Below are positions 12,656 to 20,667 of a stretch of 64,000 nucleotides of DNA, piece after piece; within the stretch, counting starts at the first letter, position 1; every line of letters begins with the position of its first letter. The notes beneath the pieces were generated by a model. That model made no database searches, was not told where the DNA came from, and worked only from the letters and a program-made list of their open reading frames with translations. The stretch is taken from NCBI GenBank assembly GCA_035503515.1, contig DATJTJ010000135.1, forward strand, positions 45,208 through 109,207. The letters are read 5' to 3'. The translations under genes and the position numbers were made by a program. This stretch comes from DAIDKA01 sp035503515. GTDB lineage: Bacteria > Pseudomonadota > Gammaproteobacteria > Steroidobacterales > Steroidobacteraceae.

Positions 12656-13189
12656 TCAGTCCGGCGTGGGCACCATCTGGCCCACGAGCGCGTCCTCGAA
12701 ACCGAAGCGGGTCATGTCCTCGATCCGCTGCGGGAACAGCACCCCGTCCAGATGGTCGACCTCGTGCTGTACCACCCGGGCGTGGAATCCCTCGACGCTG
12801 CGCTCGAAGGATGCGCCGGTGCGGTCCAGGCCGCGGTAGTGCAGGCGGCGGTAGCGCGGGACCACGCCGCGCAGCCCGGGCACCGACAGGCACCCTTCCC
12901 AGCCCTCCTCCTTCGCGGTGCCCAGCGGCGTGAGCGCAGGGTTGATCAGCACCGTGAAGGGAATGGGCGCGACGTGCGGATAGCGGGGGTTCTCGCGCAT
13001 CTCGAAAATCACCACCCGCAGGCTCACGCCGATCTGCGGTGCCGCGATGCCGGCGCCGTTCAGCGCGCGCATGGTGTCTTCCATGTCGGTCAGCAGCGCA
13101 TCGATCTGCGCCGCATCGAAGGTATCCACGGGCTGCGCCACCTGCCGCAGCAGCGGATGTCCCATTTTCAGAACCGGTCTGACGGCCAT
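12656..13189 (-). CDS. def: Peptide deformylase
   Basis: Metalloenzyme that removes the formyl group from the N-terminal methionine of new proteins. Of 177 residues, motif 1 GAGIAAPQIG is at 45-54, motif 2 EGCLS at 98-102 (Cys100 is a metal ligand) and motif 3 QHEVDHLDG at 141-149 (His142, Glu143, His146). I start it at the ATG giving MAVRPVLKMGHPLLR, which matches the usual family N-terminus. The frame stays open further upstream but would run into the next gene. It is divergent from the NAD(P)-binding protein gene, with 22 bases between the starts. No fmt gene is adjacent. Confidence 0.95.
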   Translation of the reverse strand: MAVRPVLKMGHPLLRQVAQPVDTFDAAQIDALLTDMEDTMRALNGAGIAAPQIGVSLRVVIFEMRENPRYPHVAPIPFTVLINPALTPLGTAKEEGWEGCLSVPGLRGVVPRYRRLHYRGLDRTGASFERSVEGFHARVVQHEVDHLDGVLFPQRIEDMTRFGFEDALVGQMVPTPD

Positions 13190-13211
13190 GGATGCAATAA
13201 TACCCCCCACC

Positions 13212-13925
13212 ATGAAGCTCGGAACTTCCGGTTTCGCCTGGGTCCTGCTCGCGCTGTTCACCATGCCCGCCGGCGCGGCCCCGCTCAACGTCGTGGTGTT
13301 CGGCGGCACCGGCAACATCGGCCAGCGCATCGTCCGCGAGGCCCTGGCGCGGGGCGACACCGTCACCGTGGTCGTCCGGGACACGCGGACCGCCGCCCTG
13401 CCTCCGAATCCCCACCTGACCCTGGTCACGGGCGATGTCCTGAACGCCAGCGAGGATGCCCGGCTGATCCGTGGTGCCGATGCCGTGGTCTGCGCCGTCG
13501 CCTTCCGCAGGCCGCCGGATCCGGCCGCCTATGCCAGGGCTGCGGCCGCCCTGGTGACGGCCTTGCGGGCCGCGGGCGCACGGGCGCCGCAGCTGCTGTT
13601 CGTCGGCGGGGCCGGGAGCCTCGAGATCCGACCCGGCGTGCTGCTGGTCGACACCCTTCCGGCCGCGCACCGCGGCGAGGTGCTGGGGCAGAAGCGGGCC
13701 CTGGACTACTTCCGGACCGTCACCGATGTCCCGTGGACCTACTTCAGCCCCGCCGGCAGCATCACGCCGGGCACCCGCACCGGAAAGTTCCGGCTGGGCA
13801 CCGACAGGCTCATCGTCGACGCCGACGGCAGGAGCGGCATCTCGATGGAAGACTACGCGGTCGCCGTCCTCGATGAACTCGGGAAGCCCGCCCATCTCAG
13901 GCAGCGCTTCACCATCGGTTACTGA
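13212..13925 (+). CDS. Exported NAD(P)-binding Rossmann protein (atypical SDR / NmrA-like)
   Basis: A 237-residue protein with a signal peptide (hydrophobic about 8-19, AGA cleavage site near 23) followed directly by an NAD(P)-binding fold with GGTGNIGQR as the dinucleotide loop. It resembles the YwnB/NmrA-like group of atypical short-chain dehydrogenases. Export of a Rossmann-fold protein is unusual. The leader could instead be a membrane anchor, or translation could start later; I see no better internal start. The ATG has no clear ribosome binding site and lies 8 bases after a TAATAC sequence, so a leaderless message is possible. Substrate unknown. Confidence 0.75.
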   Translation: MKLGTSGFAWVLLALFTMPAGAAPLNVVVFGGTGNIGQRIVREALARGDTVTVVVRDTRTAALPPNPHLTLVTGDVLNASEDARLIRGADAVVCAVAFRRPPDPAAYARAAAALVTALRAAGARAPQLLFVGGAGSLEIRPGVLLVDTLPAAHRGEVLGQKRALDYFRTVTDVPWTYFSPAGSITPGTRTGKFRLGTDRLIVDADGRSGISMEDYAVAVLDELGKPAHLRQRFTIGY

Positions 13926-13949
13926 GCGCCGTGGCCCCGGCGCGCGACC

Positions 13950-15110
13950 CTACAGCGCCGCCGCGGCCGCGACATCCGAGAGACGCTGCCAGCGCTCGAT
14001 GCTGTCCCCGGAATTCATGACGCCGGCGGACAGCCCGACGAAGGTCAGGTCGCGTTCGGGATCCACCCAGAACAGGGTGCTGCCCTGTCCGGCATTGCCG
14101 AAGGTCGCAGGCGACGTGAACGAGCCGAACATCGTGGCTCCGAGCTGCTCGCCGCGCAGCGACAGCCCCAGCCCCAGGTACGCGGGCATCAGCGGCCAGC
14201 CGCGCGACTCCGCGAGCCTGCGGTAGGTCTCGCTCGGCCGGGTTCCCGTACGGCAGCGCCGCGCCCACTCCAGGGTCTGGCGCGCGAGCACGCGGCGGCC
14301 TTCGAGCTCGCCGCCCCGGCGCAGCATCTCGGCGAAGCGGAACAGGTCCTGCGCCGTGGACACGATGCCGACCCACGGCATCTGCGCGTGTTCCTCCTGG
14401 AAGGCGCCGTTGGGGCCGAGATCGCTGTGGCCGGGATGATCGATGGCGCCGTTGCCGCGGAACGCCGGCACCAGGTGCCGCGGGGCAAGGTCGCGGCGCA
14501 CGCCGACCGAGGTGTCGCGCATCCCCAGGGGCGCGAGCAGTTCCTGTTCGACGAGCTGCCGGTAGTCGCGGCCGGTCGCGTCACAGCGCCGCAGCATCTC
14601 GCCCATCAGGGCATGGTTGACCATGGGCGAGTAGATGATCTTGTCGTCCGGGGGAACGGCCGGATAGACGTTCTCGCAGATCGCCGCGATCACCTGCGGC
14701 AGATCGTCCAGGCACATCCCGATGCGCGGCGAATACACCCCGGGCATGCCGGAGGCATGCGTCAGCAGCTGCAGCAGCGTGATCTGCTCGCGGCCGCGGC
14801 CGGTGAATTCGGGGATCAGCTCGACCACCTTGGTGGTGAGCTCGAGCCGTCCCTGCTCCACCGCGCGCAGCGCCAGCAGGCTGGTGAAGGTCTTGGTGAT
14901 GTCCAGCAGGCTGAAGACCGAGTCGGTGTGCACCGCCTGCATGCGGTTGTCGTCGGCGTGACCCCAGGCCTCCAGCAGCCCGATACGGCCCTGCCGGGCC
15001 AGGAGCAGCACCATCCCCAGGTAGCGCTGCTGCCGCAGGTCCGCCTGGACTGCGGCACGCAGATCCGTCAGCCGGGCCGGATCCAGCCCGGGGTTCTCCA
15101 CCAGCGCCAT
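13950..15110 (-). CDS. Beta-lactamase-fold (class C/EstB-like) protein with Asp in place of the catalytic Ser
   Basis: A 386-residue protein that aligns over its full length with serine beta-lactamase/penicillin-binding-like esterases (PF00144). Family blocks are clear: LLTHASGMPG (116-125), LLAPLGMRDTS, and the closing FWVDPERDLTFV. The nucleophile motif S-x-x-K reads D-I-T-K (70-73); the GAC codon is plain. The tyrosine motif is YSP with Tyr160, and the last motif, usually H-x-G, is N-A-G (339-341). It may therefore be a non-catalytic or mechanistically changed member. There is no signal peptide, so it is probably cytoplasmic. It converges on the previous gene and lies upstream-divergent to nothing obvious; substrate unknown. 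Confidence 0.85.
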   Translation of the reverse strand: MALVENPGLDPARLTDLRAAVQADLRQQRYLGMVLLLARQGRIGLLEAWGHADDNRMQAVHTDSVFSLLDITKTFTSLLALRAVEQGRLELTTKVVELIPEFTGRGREQITLLQLLTHASGMPGVYSPRIGMCLDDLPQVIAAICENVYPAVPPDDKIIYSPMVNHALMGEMLRRCDATGRDYRQLVEQELLAPLGMRDTSVGVRRDLAPRHLVPAFRGNGAIDHPGHSDLGPNGAFQEEHAQMPWVGIVSTAQDLFRFAEMLRRGGELEGRRVLARQTLEWARRCRTGTRPSETYRRLAESRGWPLMPAYLGLGLSLRGEQLGATMFGSFTSPATFGNAGQGSTLFWVDPERDLTFVGLSAGVMNSGDSIERWQRLSDVAAAAAL

Positions 15111-15163
15111 GGGCGCCCCCTTGTTTGCGGTGCCCGGACCGCCTTCAGGGGCAGTCTAATGTT

Positions 15164-16018
15164 TCAGGCCACCGAACGCTCGGCCGACTGCACCGTGTTG
15201 TACAGCAGCATGGCGATGGTCATCGGTCCGACGCCGCCGGGCACCGGCGTGATGGCCGAGGCCTTTTCCTTGACGCCGTCGAAGTCGACGTCACCGACGA
15301 TGCGGCCGTCGGGCAGGCGGTTGATGCCGACATCGATCACCACGGCGCCGGTACGCACCATCTGCGGGACGATCAGGCGCGGCACGCCCGCCGCCACCAC
15401 CAGGATGTCCGCCAGCATCGTGAACATGCCCAGGTCGCGGGTCTTCTTGTGGCAGATGCACACCGTCGCCTCCTGCTGCATGAGCATCAGTGCCATCGGC
15501 TTGCCGACGATGTTGCTGGCGCCGACCACCACCACGTTGCGGCCCTCGACCGGGATCTGTTCGTGTTCGAGGATCTTCTGCACGCCGTAGGGCGTACACG
15601 GCGGGAACACCGTGTTGCCCGTGATCAGGCCGCCGACGTTGTAGAGATGGAAGCCGTCGACGTCCTTGTGGAAGTCGATGCGCTCCAGGACGCTGTGCAC
15701 GTCGATCTGCGGTGGCAGCGGCAGCTGCACCAGGATGCCGTGGATGGCCGGATCGGTGTTGAGGGCATCGATACGGCTGAGCAGTTGGTCCTGGCTGGTG
15801 CTCGCCGGCAGCTCGACCAGCTCGGAGCGGATCCCGACGTCCTTGCAGGCCATGACCTTGTTGCGGACGTAGACCTGCGAGGCCGGGTCGCTGCCGACCA
15901 GGAGCACCGCCAGTCCCGGCCGCACGCCGTGCTGCTGCTGCAGGCGCGCGATGCGCTGCTTCTGTTCTGCCCTGATTTTCGCGGCAATCGCCTTGCCGTC
16001 AATGATTCGTGCACTCAT
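15164..16018 (-). CDS. folD: FolD: methylenetetrahydrofolate dehydrogenase / cyclohydrolase
   Basis: Bifunctional one-carbon enzyme that oxidises 5,10-methylene-THF with NADP and hydrolyses the product to 10-formyl-THF. The 284 residues carry the catalytic region YVRNKVMACKD (about 50-60), QLPLPPQID and the NADP-binding block VVVGASNIVGKPMALML. PGGVGPMTIAML is the family C-terminal signature. Length is normal. It is a single gene with a 91-base gap upstream (16019-16109), in which I see only a possible -10 (CATAAT on the reverse strand). It works in the same pathway as Fau (46549-47151) and deformylase. Confidence 0.96.
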   Translation of the reverse strand: MSARIIDGKAIAAKIRAEQKQRIARLQQQHGVRPGLAVLLVGSDPASQVYVRNKVMACKDVGIRSELVELPASTSQDQLLSRIDALNTDPAIHGILVQLPLPPQIDVHSVLERIDFHKDVDGFHLYNVGGLITGNTVFPPCTPYGVQKILEHEQIPVEGRNVVVVGASNIVGKPMALMLMQQEATVCICHKKTRDLGMFTMLADILVVAAGVPRLIVPQMVRTGAVVIDVGINRLPDGRIVGDVDFDGVKEKASAITPVPGGVGPMTIAMLLYNTVQSAERSVA

Positions 16019-16109
16019 TCAGTACCCTGCTGGCTCTCACGTAGCTGCTGTTTGATTATGTTATGGCACCCGCGGCGCTAAGGTGCCGGGGCCTCGCGCC
16101 CCCGCCAAT

Positions 16110-17132
16110 TCACACCGGCTTGATATGGAACACCCGCTCGGCGTTGCGATGGTACACCTTCGCCTTGTCCGCCGGACTCAAGTCCACGGCATCCATGAAG
16201 GCGACGGCGGGTGCCGAAGGCTGATAGGGATAGTCAATGGCCCACATCACGTTATCGATGCCCAGCTTCCGGATCGAATAGTCGAGCGCCAGGGGGTCCT
16301 CGACGCCGGAGGTCGTGATCACGAAATTGCGCTGGAAGTATTCGGCCATGGTGAGGCTGGTCTTCGGCGCGCGGCCGATGTTCTGCGAGCGGCTGTTCAT
16401 GAAGGTGATGCGCCAGATCCAGAAGTGCACCGCCTCGCCCATGTGGCCGATGCAGATCCTGAGCTTCGGGAAGCGGTCGAAGAGGCCCGAGGCCATCATC
16501 CGCACCACGTGCGTGCCGACCTCGACCCCATAGGCCCACATCGCCGAGTCCATGCCGTAATTGGACATCGGGCCCTTCAGGCCATCCACCGGACCGCGCG
16601 GATGGATGTAGATGCAGCGGTCGAGGGCTTCGGCCGCCTCGAGGATGGGCCAGTACTTCGGGTCATCCAGGTACTCGCTGTGGGTGTGCGAGTTGAGGAT
16701 GAAGCCGTTGAGCTTCAGGGTGCGGATGGCGCGTTCCATTTCCCGCACGGCGCGCTTCGGCGACTGCGGCGCGAAGGCCGCCAGGCCCGCGAAGCGGTCG
16801 GGGTGGCGGCCGATGACGGCCGCGAGGCGGTCATTGACCAGCGTCGCGAGTTCGCAGGCCGTGTCGGCGTCGAACATCTGCACACCCGGCGCCGTCAGCG
16901 ACAGCAGCTGCATGTCGACGCCGTTGGCGTCCATGTCCTTGAGGCGGCGGTCCTCGAGGTCCAGCAGTCCGTCGAGGAACTTCATGGTTGCGTAGCCGCC
17001 CTGGGTGTCGTAGATGCCCCGTATCAGCGGCAGGTCGGAGCTCTCCCCGGGGGCCCGGGCCACCTGCCGGAGTCCCTCGGCGACTTCCGGAATGGAGAAC
17101 GCTTCTTCCGTCGCAATCTTGCGCATTTTCAT
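16110..17132 (-). CDS. Amidohydrolase-2 family protein (decarboxylase-like)
   Basis: A 340-residue TIM-barrel metallohydrolase of the PF04909 group, which includes 2,3-dihydroxybenzoate and gamma-resorcylate decarboxylases. The order MRKIATEEAF near the N-terminus (E-E in place of the classical H-x-H), YIHPRGP, CIGHMGEAVHFW and WAIDYPYQ near the C-terminus fits that group. AGGAG stands 7 bases before the ATG at 17132. The neighbour on the other side is a carotenoid/lignostilbene oxygenase, so a role in phenolic breakdown is possible, but the genes are not in one operon. The exact substrate cannot be read from the sequence. Confidence 0.85.
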   Translation of the reverse strand: MKMRKIATEEAFSIPEVAEGLRQVARAPGESSDLPLIRGIYDTQGGYATMKFLDGLLDLEDRRLKDMDANGVDMQLLSLTAPGVQMFDADTACELATLVNDRLAAVIGRHPDRFAGLAAFAPQSPKRAVREMERAIRTLKLNGFILNSHTHSEYLDDPKYWPILEAAEALDRCIYIHPRGPVDGLKGPMSNYGMDSAMWAYGVEVGTHVVRMMASGLFDRFPKLRICIGHMGEAVHFWIWRITFMNSRSQNIGRAPKTSLTMAEYFQRNFVITTSGVEDPLALDYSIRKLGIDNVMWAIDYPYQPSAPAVAFMDAVDLSPADKAKVYHRNAERVFHIKPV

Positions 17133-17182
17133 CGATCGGCTCCTGTTACCGTCCTTGCGGCAGGGTTGCGAAGATACACCCT

Positions 17183-17809
17183 TCAGCCCCCGGCCAGGAT
17201 CCGCGCCTTGATGGCCTCGTATTCGGAGTCGGTGATGAGTTTCGAGTCCAGCATCTGCTTGGCCTCCTGCAGGCGCCGCAGGGCCTCTGAGGAGCCGCCG
17301 GTCGCGGCCGCCGCGCCGGAGGCCATCCCGCCGGCATTGAGCTGGACGCCCCCGGAGCGCGCCCGCAGTTCTTCCAGTTCGCGGATGCGGCGCTTTTCGC
17401 GCCAGGCCTGGTCCTGGGCCTGACAGATCCGGTACACGGCCTGGGCCTGATCCTTGCGCAGGCCCTGGATGGTGATGACGCGGGCGCCCTGGCTGGCGTT
17501 GATCGCCAGATCGGTGACCTGGTCGGCCCGGATGACGAGTTCGGCGCCGAACACGCCCACGCGCAGGTTCACGTCCACCAGGTCCTGCCAGCGCAGGTTC
17601 ACCACGTCGAAGCCGCTCACCAGGTGCCGGACCAGCCAGATCAGCCGGCCGCTGGTGGCGGCGACGATCATCCTGCGATGCGACAGCGCGAACATCCGGC
17701 GCTGGGTCGCCCAGGCCTCGACGGTCTCCGCCGGAATCAGGACCGAATGCAGGTCCGCGAGCGCCCGGGCGAGCCCGGGTTCCTGCGCCTCGGCGTTTGG
17801 CTCTATCAT
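17183..17809 (-). CDS. Bacterial PH-domain protein with C-terminal SHOCT domain
   Basis: A 208-residue soluble protein. Residues 20-130 look like a bacterial pleckstrin-homology fold (alternating strands, FALSHRRMIVAAT, LRWQDLVDVNLRVG). A Gly/Ala-rich linker follows, and the last about 30 residues (LQEAKQMLDSKLITDSEYEAIKARIL, cited as the segment 178-203) are a SHOCT helical hairpin. Such proteins are poorly characterised; SHOCT motifs are often oligomerisation elements. I start it at the ATG 32 bases from the divergent oxygenase start, where GGAG is present; a longer frame would run inside that gene. It is 50 bases upstream of the amidohydrolase gene. Confidence 0.8.
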   Translation of the reverse strand: MIEPNAEAQEPGLARALADLHSVLIPAETVEAWATQRRMFALSHRRMIVAATSGRLIWLVRHLVSGFDVVNLRWQDLVDVNLRVGVFGAELVIRADQVTDLAINASQGARVITIQGLRKDQAQAVYRICQAQDQAWREKRRIRELEELRARSGGVQLNAGGMASGAAAATGGSSEALRRLQEAKQMLDSKLITDSEYEAIKARILAGG

Positions 17810-17840
17810 CGGTAGGCTCCGTGGGTGGGAGGGGTCCATC

Positions 17841-19289
17841 ATGCCCGAAGTCGTGCGATTTCCCGATATACCGCTGTACCAGGGCTGGGGTGTGCCGCAT
17901 CGCGCGGAATCCGAGATCCGCGACCTGGAAGTGGTCCACGGCGAGATTCCGGCGGCGCTGAACGGCACCCTGTACCGCTGTGGACCGGACCGCCAGTACC
18001 CCCCGCGCACCGCCCAGGACGTCTTCATCGACGGTGAGGGCATGGTGCACATGTTCCGCATCGCCGACGGCCGCGTCGACTACCGCAACCGCTGGGTGCG
18101 CAACGAACGCTTCCTGCTGCAGGAGGCGGCGCGGCGCTCGCTGTTCGGCCGCTATCGCAACCGCCACACCAACGATCCGTCGGTCGCGGGCCGGAACATG
18201 GGCACGGCCAACACCAACGTGGTGTTCCACGGCCGGCGCCTGCTGGTCCTCAAGGAGGACTCCCGGCCGATGGAGGTGGACCCGGACACGCTCGCGACGC
18301 GCGGTGAATTCGATTTCGGCGGCCAGCTGCGCTCGGTGAGCCTCACGGCGCATCCGAAGCTCGACCTGCATCGCAACGAACTCATCGCCTTCTCCTACCA
18401 GGCCCAGGGCGATGCCACGCGGGACATCGTCATCTACATCGCCGACGCGGACGGGCGCATCGTGCACGAGATCCCCTTCCAGATGCCCTATGCCGGCATG
18501 GTCCACGACTTCGCGGTGACCGACTCGCACATCATCGTGCCGTTCTTCCCGCTGATCACGGACCCCGAGGTGATCCGGGCCGGCGGCCCCTACTACCAGT
18601 GGCATCCGGACCAGCCCAGCTTCTATGCCATCATGCCCCGCCGCGGTTCCCCGCAGCAGGTGCGCTGGTTCCGCGGTCCGACCGTCAGCGCCGGGCACAT
18701 GATGAATGCCTTCACGCAGGGCGACACCGTGCACCTGGACCTGTGCCTGTATGCCGGCAACTGCTTCGACTTCTTCCCCAGCCATGACGGCTCGCCCTTC
18801 AAACAGGCCCCGCCGCTGCTCACGCGCATGAGCTTCAATCTCGCGACCGAGGAGATGCACTCGCGGCAGCTGCTGGGAGCGCCGTGCGAGATGCCCAGGA
18901 TCGACGACCGCTGGATGGGCAAGCCCTACCGCCACGGCTTCGTCATCTGCCGGGCGCCGGACGCCGTGGCCGGTGCCGTGGGCATGGGCGCGATCGGCCG
19001 CTTCGACCACGAGACGGGCGCGCTGTCGACCTGGTCACCCGGGCCCGACAGCGGCGTGCAGGAACCGACGTTCGTGCCCCGGGCACCCGGGGCTGCGCAG
19101 GCGGACGGCTACCTGCTGGTGCTGGTCAACCGGCTCGCCCAGCTGCGCAGCGATCTGGCCATCCTCGATGCCCAGCGCCTCGAGAGCGGCCCGGTGGCCC
19201 TGGTACGCATGCCCACCCGCGTGCGCTCGACCTTCCACGGCATGTGGGTCCCCGAGGCGACCTTCGCCTCGGGCCGCTACGGGGTCTAG
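17841..19289 (+). CDS. Carotenoid cleavage oxygenase family (lignostilbene-dioxygenase-like)
   Basis: Non-haem Fe(II) dioxygenase of the RPE65/CCO family, which cleaves C=C bonds in carotenoids or stilbene-type phenolics. The 482 residues hold the four expected iron-ligand histidines in their blocks: TAHPKLD (His171), MVHDF (His222), SAGHMMNAF (His286) and TFHGMW (His466). GEGMVHMFR near 65-73 is another family block. A GGGAGGGG-like purine tract precedes the ATG. No carotenoid biosynthesis genes occur in the window, and an amidohydrolase lies close by, so a plant or lignin phenolic substrate is as likely as a carotenoid. Length is standard. Confidence 0.92.
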   Translation: MPEVVRFPDIPLYQGWGVPHRAESEIRDLEVVHGEIPAALNGTLYRCGPDRQYPPRTAQDVFIDGEGMVHMFRIADGRVDYRNRWVRNERFLLQEAARRSLFGRYRNRHTNDPSVAGRNMGTANTNVVFHGRRLLVLKEDSRPMEVDPDTLATRGEFDFGGQLRSVSLTAHPKLDLHRNELIAFSYQAQGDATRDIVIYIADADGRIVHEIPFQMPYAGMVHDFAVTDSHIIVPFFPLITDPEVIRAGGPYYQWHPDQPSFYAIMPRRGSPQQVRWFRGPTVSAGHMMNAFTQGDTVHLDLCLYAGNCFDFFPSHDGSPFKQAPPLLTRMSFNLATEEMHSRQLLGAPCEMPRIDDRWMGKPYRHGFVICRAPDAVAGAVGMGAIGRFDHETGALSTWSPGPDSGVQEPTFVPRAPGAAQADGYLLVLVNRLAQLRSDLAILDAQRLESGPVALVRMPTRVRSTFHGMWVPEATFASGRYGV

Positions 19290-19693
19290 CCGCCCCGGCC
19301 CTTGAGCACCCAGGCGCGGGGGTTGTGCTCGAAGCCGACCTTGCCGTAGTACTCGTTCGCCTGCGGCGCGGCCAGCAGCACGATCATGCATTCGGGTTTG
19401 AGGCGCGCCCGCGTCTCGGCGATCAGCTGCCGGCCGATGCCCTTGTTCTGGTACTTCACGTCCACCGCCAGATCCGACAGGTAGGCGACATAGGTCAGGT
19501 CGGTGAGGCTGCGGGCGATGCCGATCAGGCGCCCGCCATCCCAGGCGGTGACGGTGAGATTGGCGTTCTTGAGCATGCCCGCGAAGATGTCCGGCCGGTC
19601 CACCGGGCGGCGCTTGCCGAGGGTCGAGCGGTTATAGAGGTCGATGGCGACCGGAACGCTGAGCGGCGCGTCGTCGCGGTACTGGATGGTCAT
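19286..19693 (-). CDS. GNAT-family N-acetyltransferase
   Basis: A 135-residue single-domain GNAT. Motif A reads VDVKYQNKGIGRQLI (about 78-92; Q-N-K-G-I-G is the acetyl-CoA pyrophosphate loop), and the C-terminal YYGKVGF is the usual motif B end. Acceptor unknown. Its stop overlaps that of the carotenoid oxygenase tail-to-tail by 4 bases. The next reverse gene upstream, a CWC protein, ends 9 bases before its start. Confidence 0.9.
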   Translation of the reverse strand: MTIQYRDDAPLSVPVAIDLYNRSTLGKRRPVDRPDIFAGMLKNANLTVTAWDGGRLIGIARSLTDLTYVAYLSDLAVDVKYQNKGIGRQLIAETRARLKPECMIVLLAAPQANEYYGKVGFEHNPRAWVLKGRGG

Positions 19694-19702
19694 GCCGCAA
19701 CA

Positions 19703-19903
19703 CTACCCTACCCGGCCCAGGCGTTGTACACAGGCCTGGCACAGGCAGGCGGGTCGTTCGCCCCGCGCAGCGCTACCCGGCAGTGCCGCAGCCGGGAAGG
19801 ACTGCGTCATGCACCAGCAGTGCACCTCGCCGCTGCCGCCCCCCGCGACCGCACAGTGGTTCGGCTGATTGCATAATGGGCAGCGGTCGGGCTCGGCGGC
19901 CAT
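19703..19903 (-). CDS. Cysteine-rich CWC family protein
   Basis: A 66-residue protein with CPLCNQPNHCA at 8-18, HCWC at 28-31 and CLCQAC near the C-terminus, the layout of the Cys-rich CWC family (PF14375). Eight cysteines suggest one or two metal-binding knuckles. Function is unknown. The ATG is 6 bases after the RidA-like gene's stop, and the GNAT gene follows, so these three small genes probably form one transcript. Confidence 0.85.
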   Translation of the reverse strand: MAAEPDRCPLCNQPNHCAVAGGGSGEVHCWCMTQSFPAAALPGSAARGERPACLCQACVQRLGRVG

Positions 19904-19909
19904 GGGGTT

Positions 19910-20260
19910 TCAGACCGCGGCGGTCACCACGATCTCGACCTTCCACTCGGGTTTGGCGAGTCTGGCCTGCACGGTGGCGCGCGCGGGCGTACTGGACGTG
20001 TCGACCCAGCGGTCCCACACCGAGTTGAGGCCCGCGTAGTCGGCCATGTCGGCGAGATAGATCTGCGCCATGAGGATCCGGGAGCGGCTGCTGCCGGCCT
20101 GTGCCAGCAGCGCATCGATGCTGGCGAGCACTTCGGCGGTCTGGGCCTCGATGGTGGTGCCGCCGCCGACGGCGACCTGTCCGGCCAGATATAACGTGCC
20201 GCCATGGATGCTGCCTTCGCTGTAGCGCGCGGCGGGCTGCAGGCGCCTGATTTCCGACAC
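19910..20260 (-). CDS. RidA/YjgF/YER057c-family protein
   Basis: A 116-residue RidA-like protein. Members with the conserved Arg hydrolyse reactive enamine/imine intermediates from PLP enzymes. SEGSIHGGTLYLAGQV and the C-terminal PARATVQARLAKPEWKVEI (Arg in the ARATVQARL block) are present. Several branches of the family lack proven activity, so the imine deaminase role is inferred. It is first in a short reverse run with the CWC and GNAT genes. The 122 bases upstream (20261-20382) contain no gene that I can support. Confidence 0.9.
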   Translation of the reverse strand: MSEIRRLQPAARYSEGSIHGGTLYLAGQVAVGGGTTIEAQTAEVLASIDALLAQAGSSRSRILMAQIYLADMADYAGLNSVWDRWVDTSSTPARATVQARLAKPEWKVEIVVTAAV

Positions 20261-20382
20261 TTCGGGTTTCCTTCCAGACAGACAGCTGTCCCGACCCGGA
20301 TCCGCCCGAGGCGCAAGCCTACGGCGCAGCAGGTGTCGGGACCGTGGGGCCTATTATGGCAACTGTGGGGCCGGATGTCCCT

Positions 20383-20613
20383 TCAGCGGGCGACTTCGAG
20401 GAGGGTCTTGGGACGCTTGGCCGCCACGAGCAGCAGCATCCGCGCTGCGCCCGAGGGCGCCCGGCGGCCCTGCTCCCAGTCCTGCAATGTCCGCACCGAC
20501 ACGCCCAGCAGGTTTGCAAATTGAGACTGTGAGAGTCCCGCCTTTTCGCGAATCCCGGAAATCAGCGCGATCACGCTCTTGCGGCTGGACGCGCTGCGTT
20601 TGGTCTGTGGCAT
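20383..20613 (-). CDS. XRE/HigA-like helix-turn-helix protein (orphan antitoxin type)
   Basis: A 76-residue DNA-binding protein. Residues about 26-50 (AGLSQSQFANLLGVS..TLQDWEQGRR) form a Cro/XRE helix-turn-helix of the NadS/HigA antitoxin type. GGAGG precedes the ATG by 6 bases. In toxin-antitoxin loci of this type a small RelE/HigB-like toxin gene sits directly upstream or downstream. Here the upstream gap is only 54 bases and ends in an SDR gene, and RidA follows, so no toxin is present. It is either an orphaned antitoxin or a small independent repressor. Confidence 0.82.
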   Translation of the reverse strand: MPQTKRSASSRKSVIALISGIREKAGLSQSQFANLLGVSVRTLQDWEQGRRAPSGAARMLLLVAAKRPKTLLEVAR

Positions 20614-20667
20614 TCAGTTCCTCCATGAACTTTTTTCGGCGGCATAAGGTACCAGATTGCGCGGCTT

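Noticed and set aside
16287..17133. Mobile element or island boundary near the oxygenase/amidohydrolase genes
   Set aside because: No terminal repeats, integrase, transposase or composition break can be seen; the same holds for the whole window.
17133..19010. Extension of the amidohydrolase frame upstream to 966 codons
   Set aside because: The extra part runs antisense through the oxygenase gene. The ATG at 17132 has AGGAG and the family's N-terminus.
20614..20667. Possible toxin gene beside the XRE protein
   Set aside because: The gap is only 54 bases and has no coding frame; the neighbours are SDR and RidA genes.
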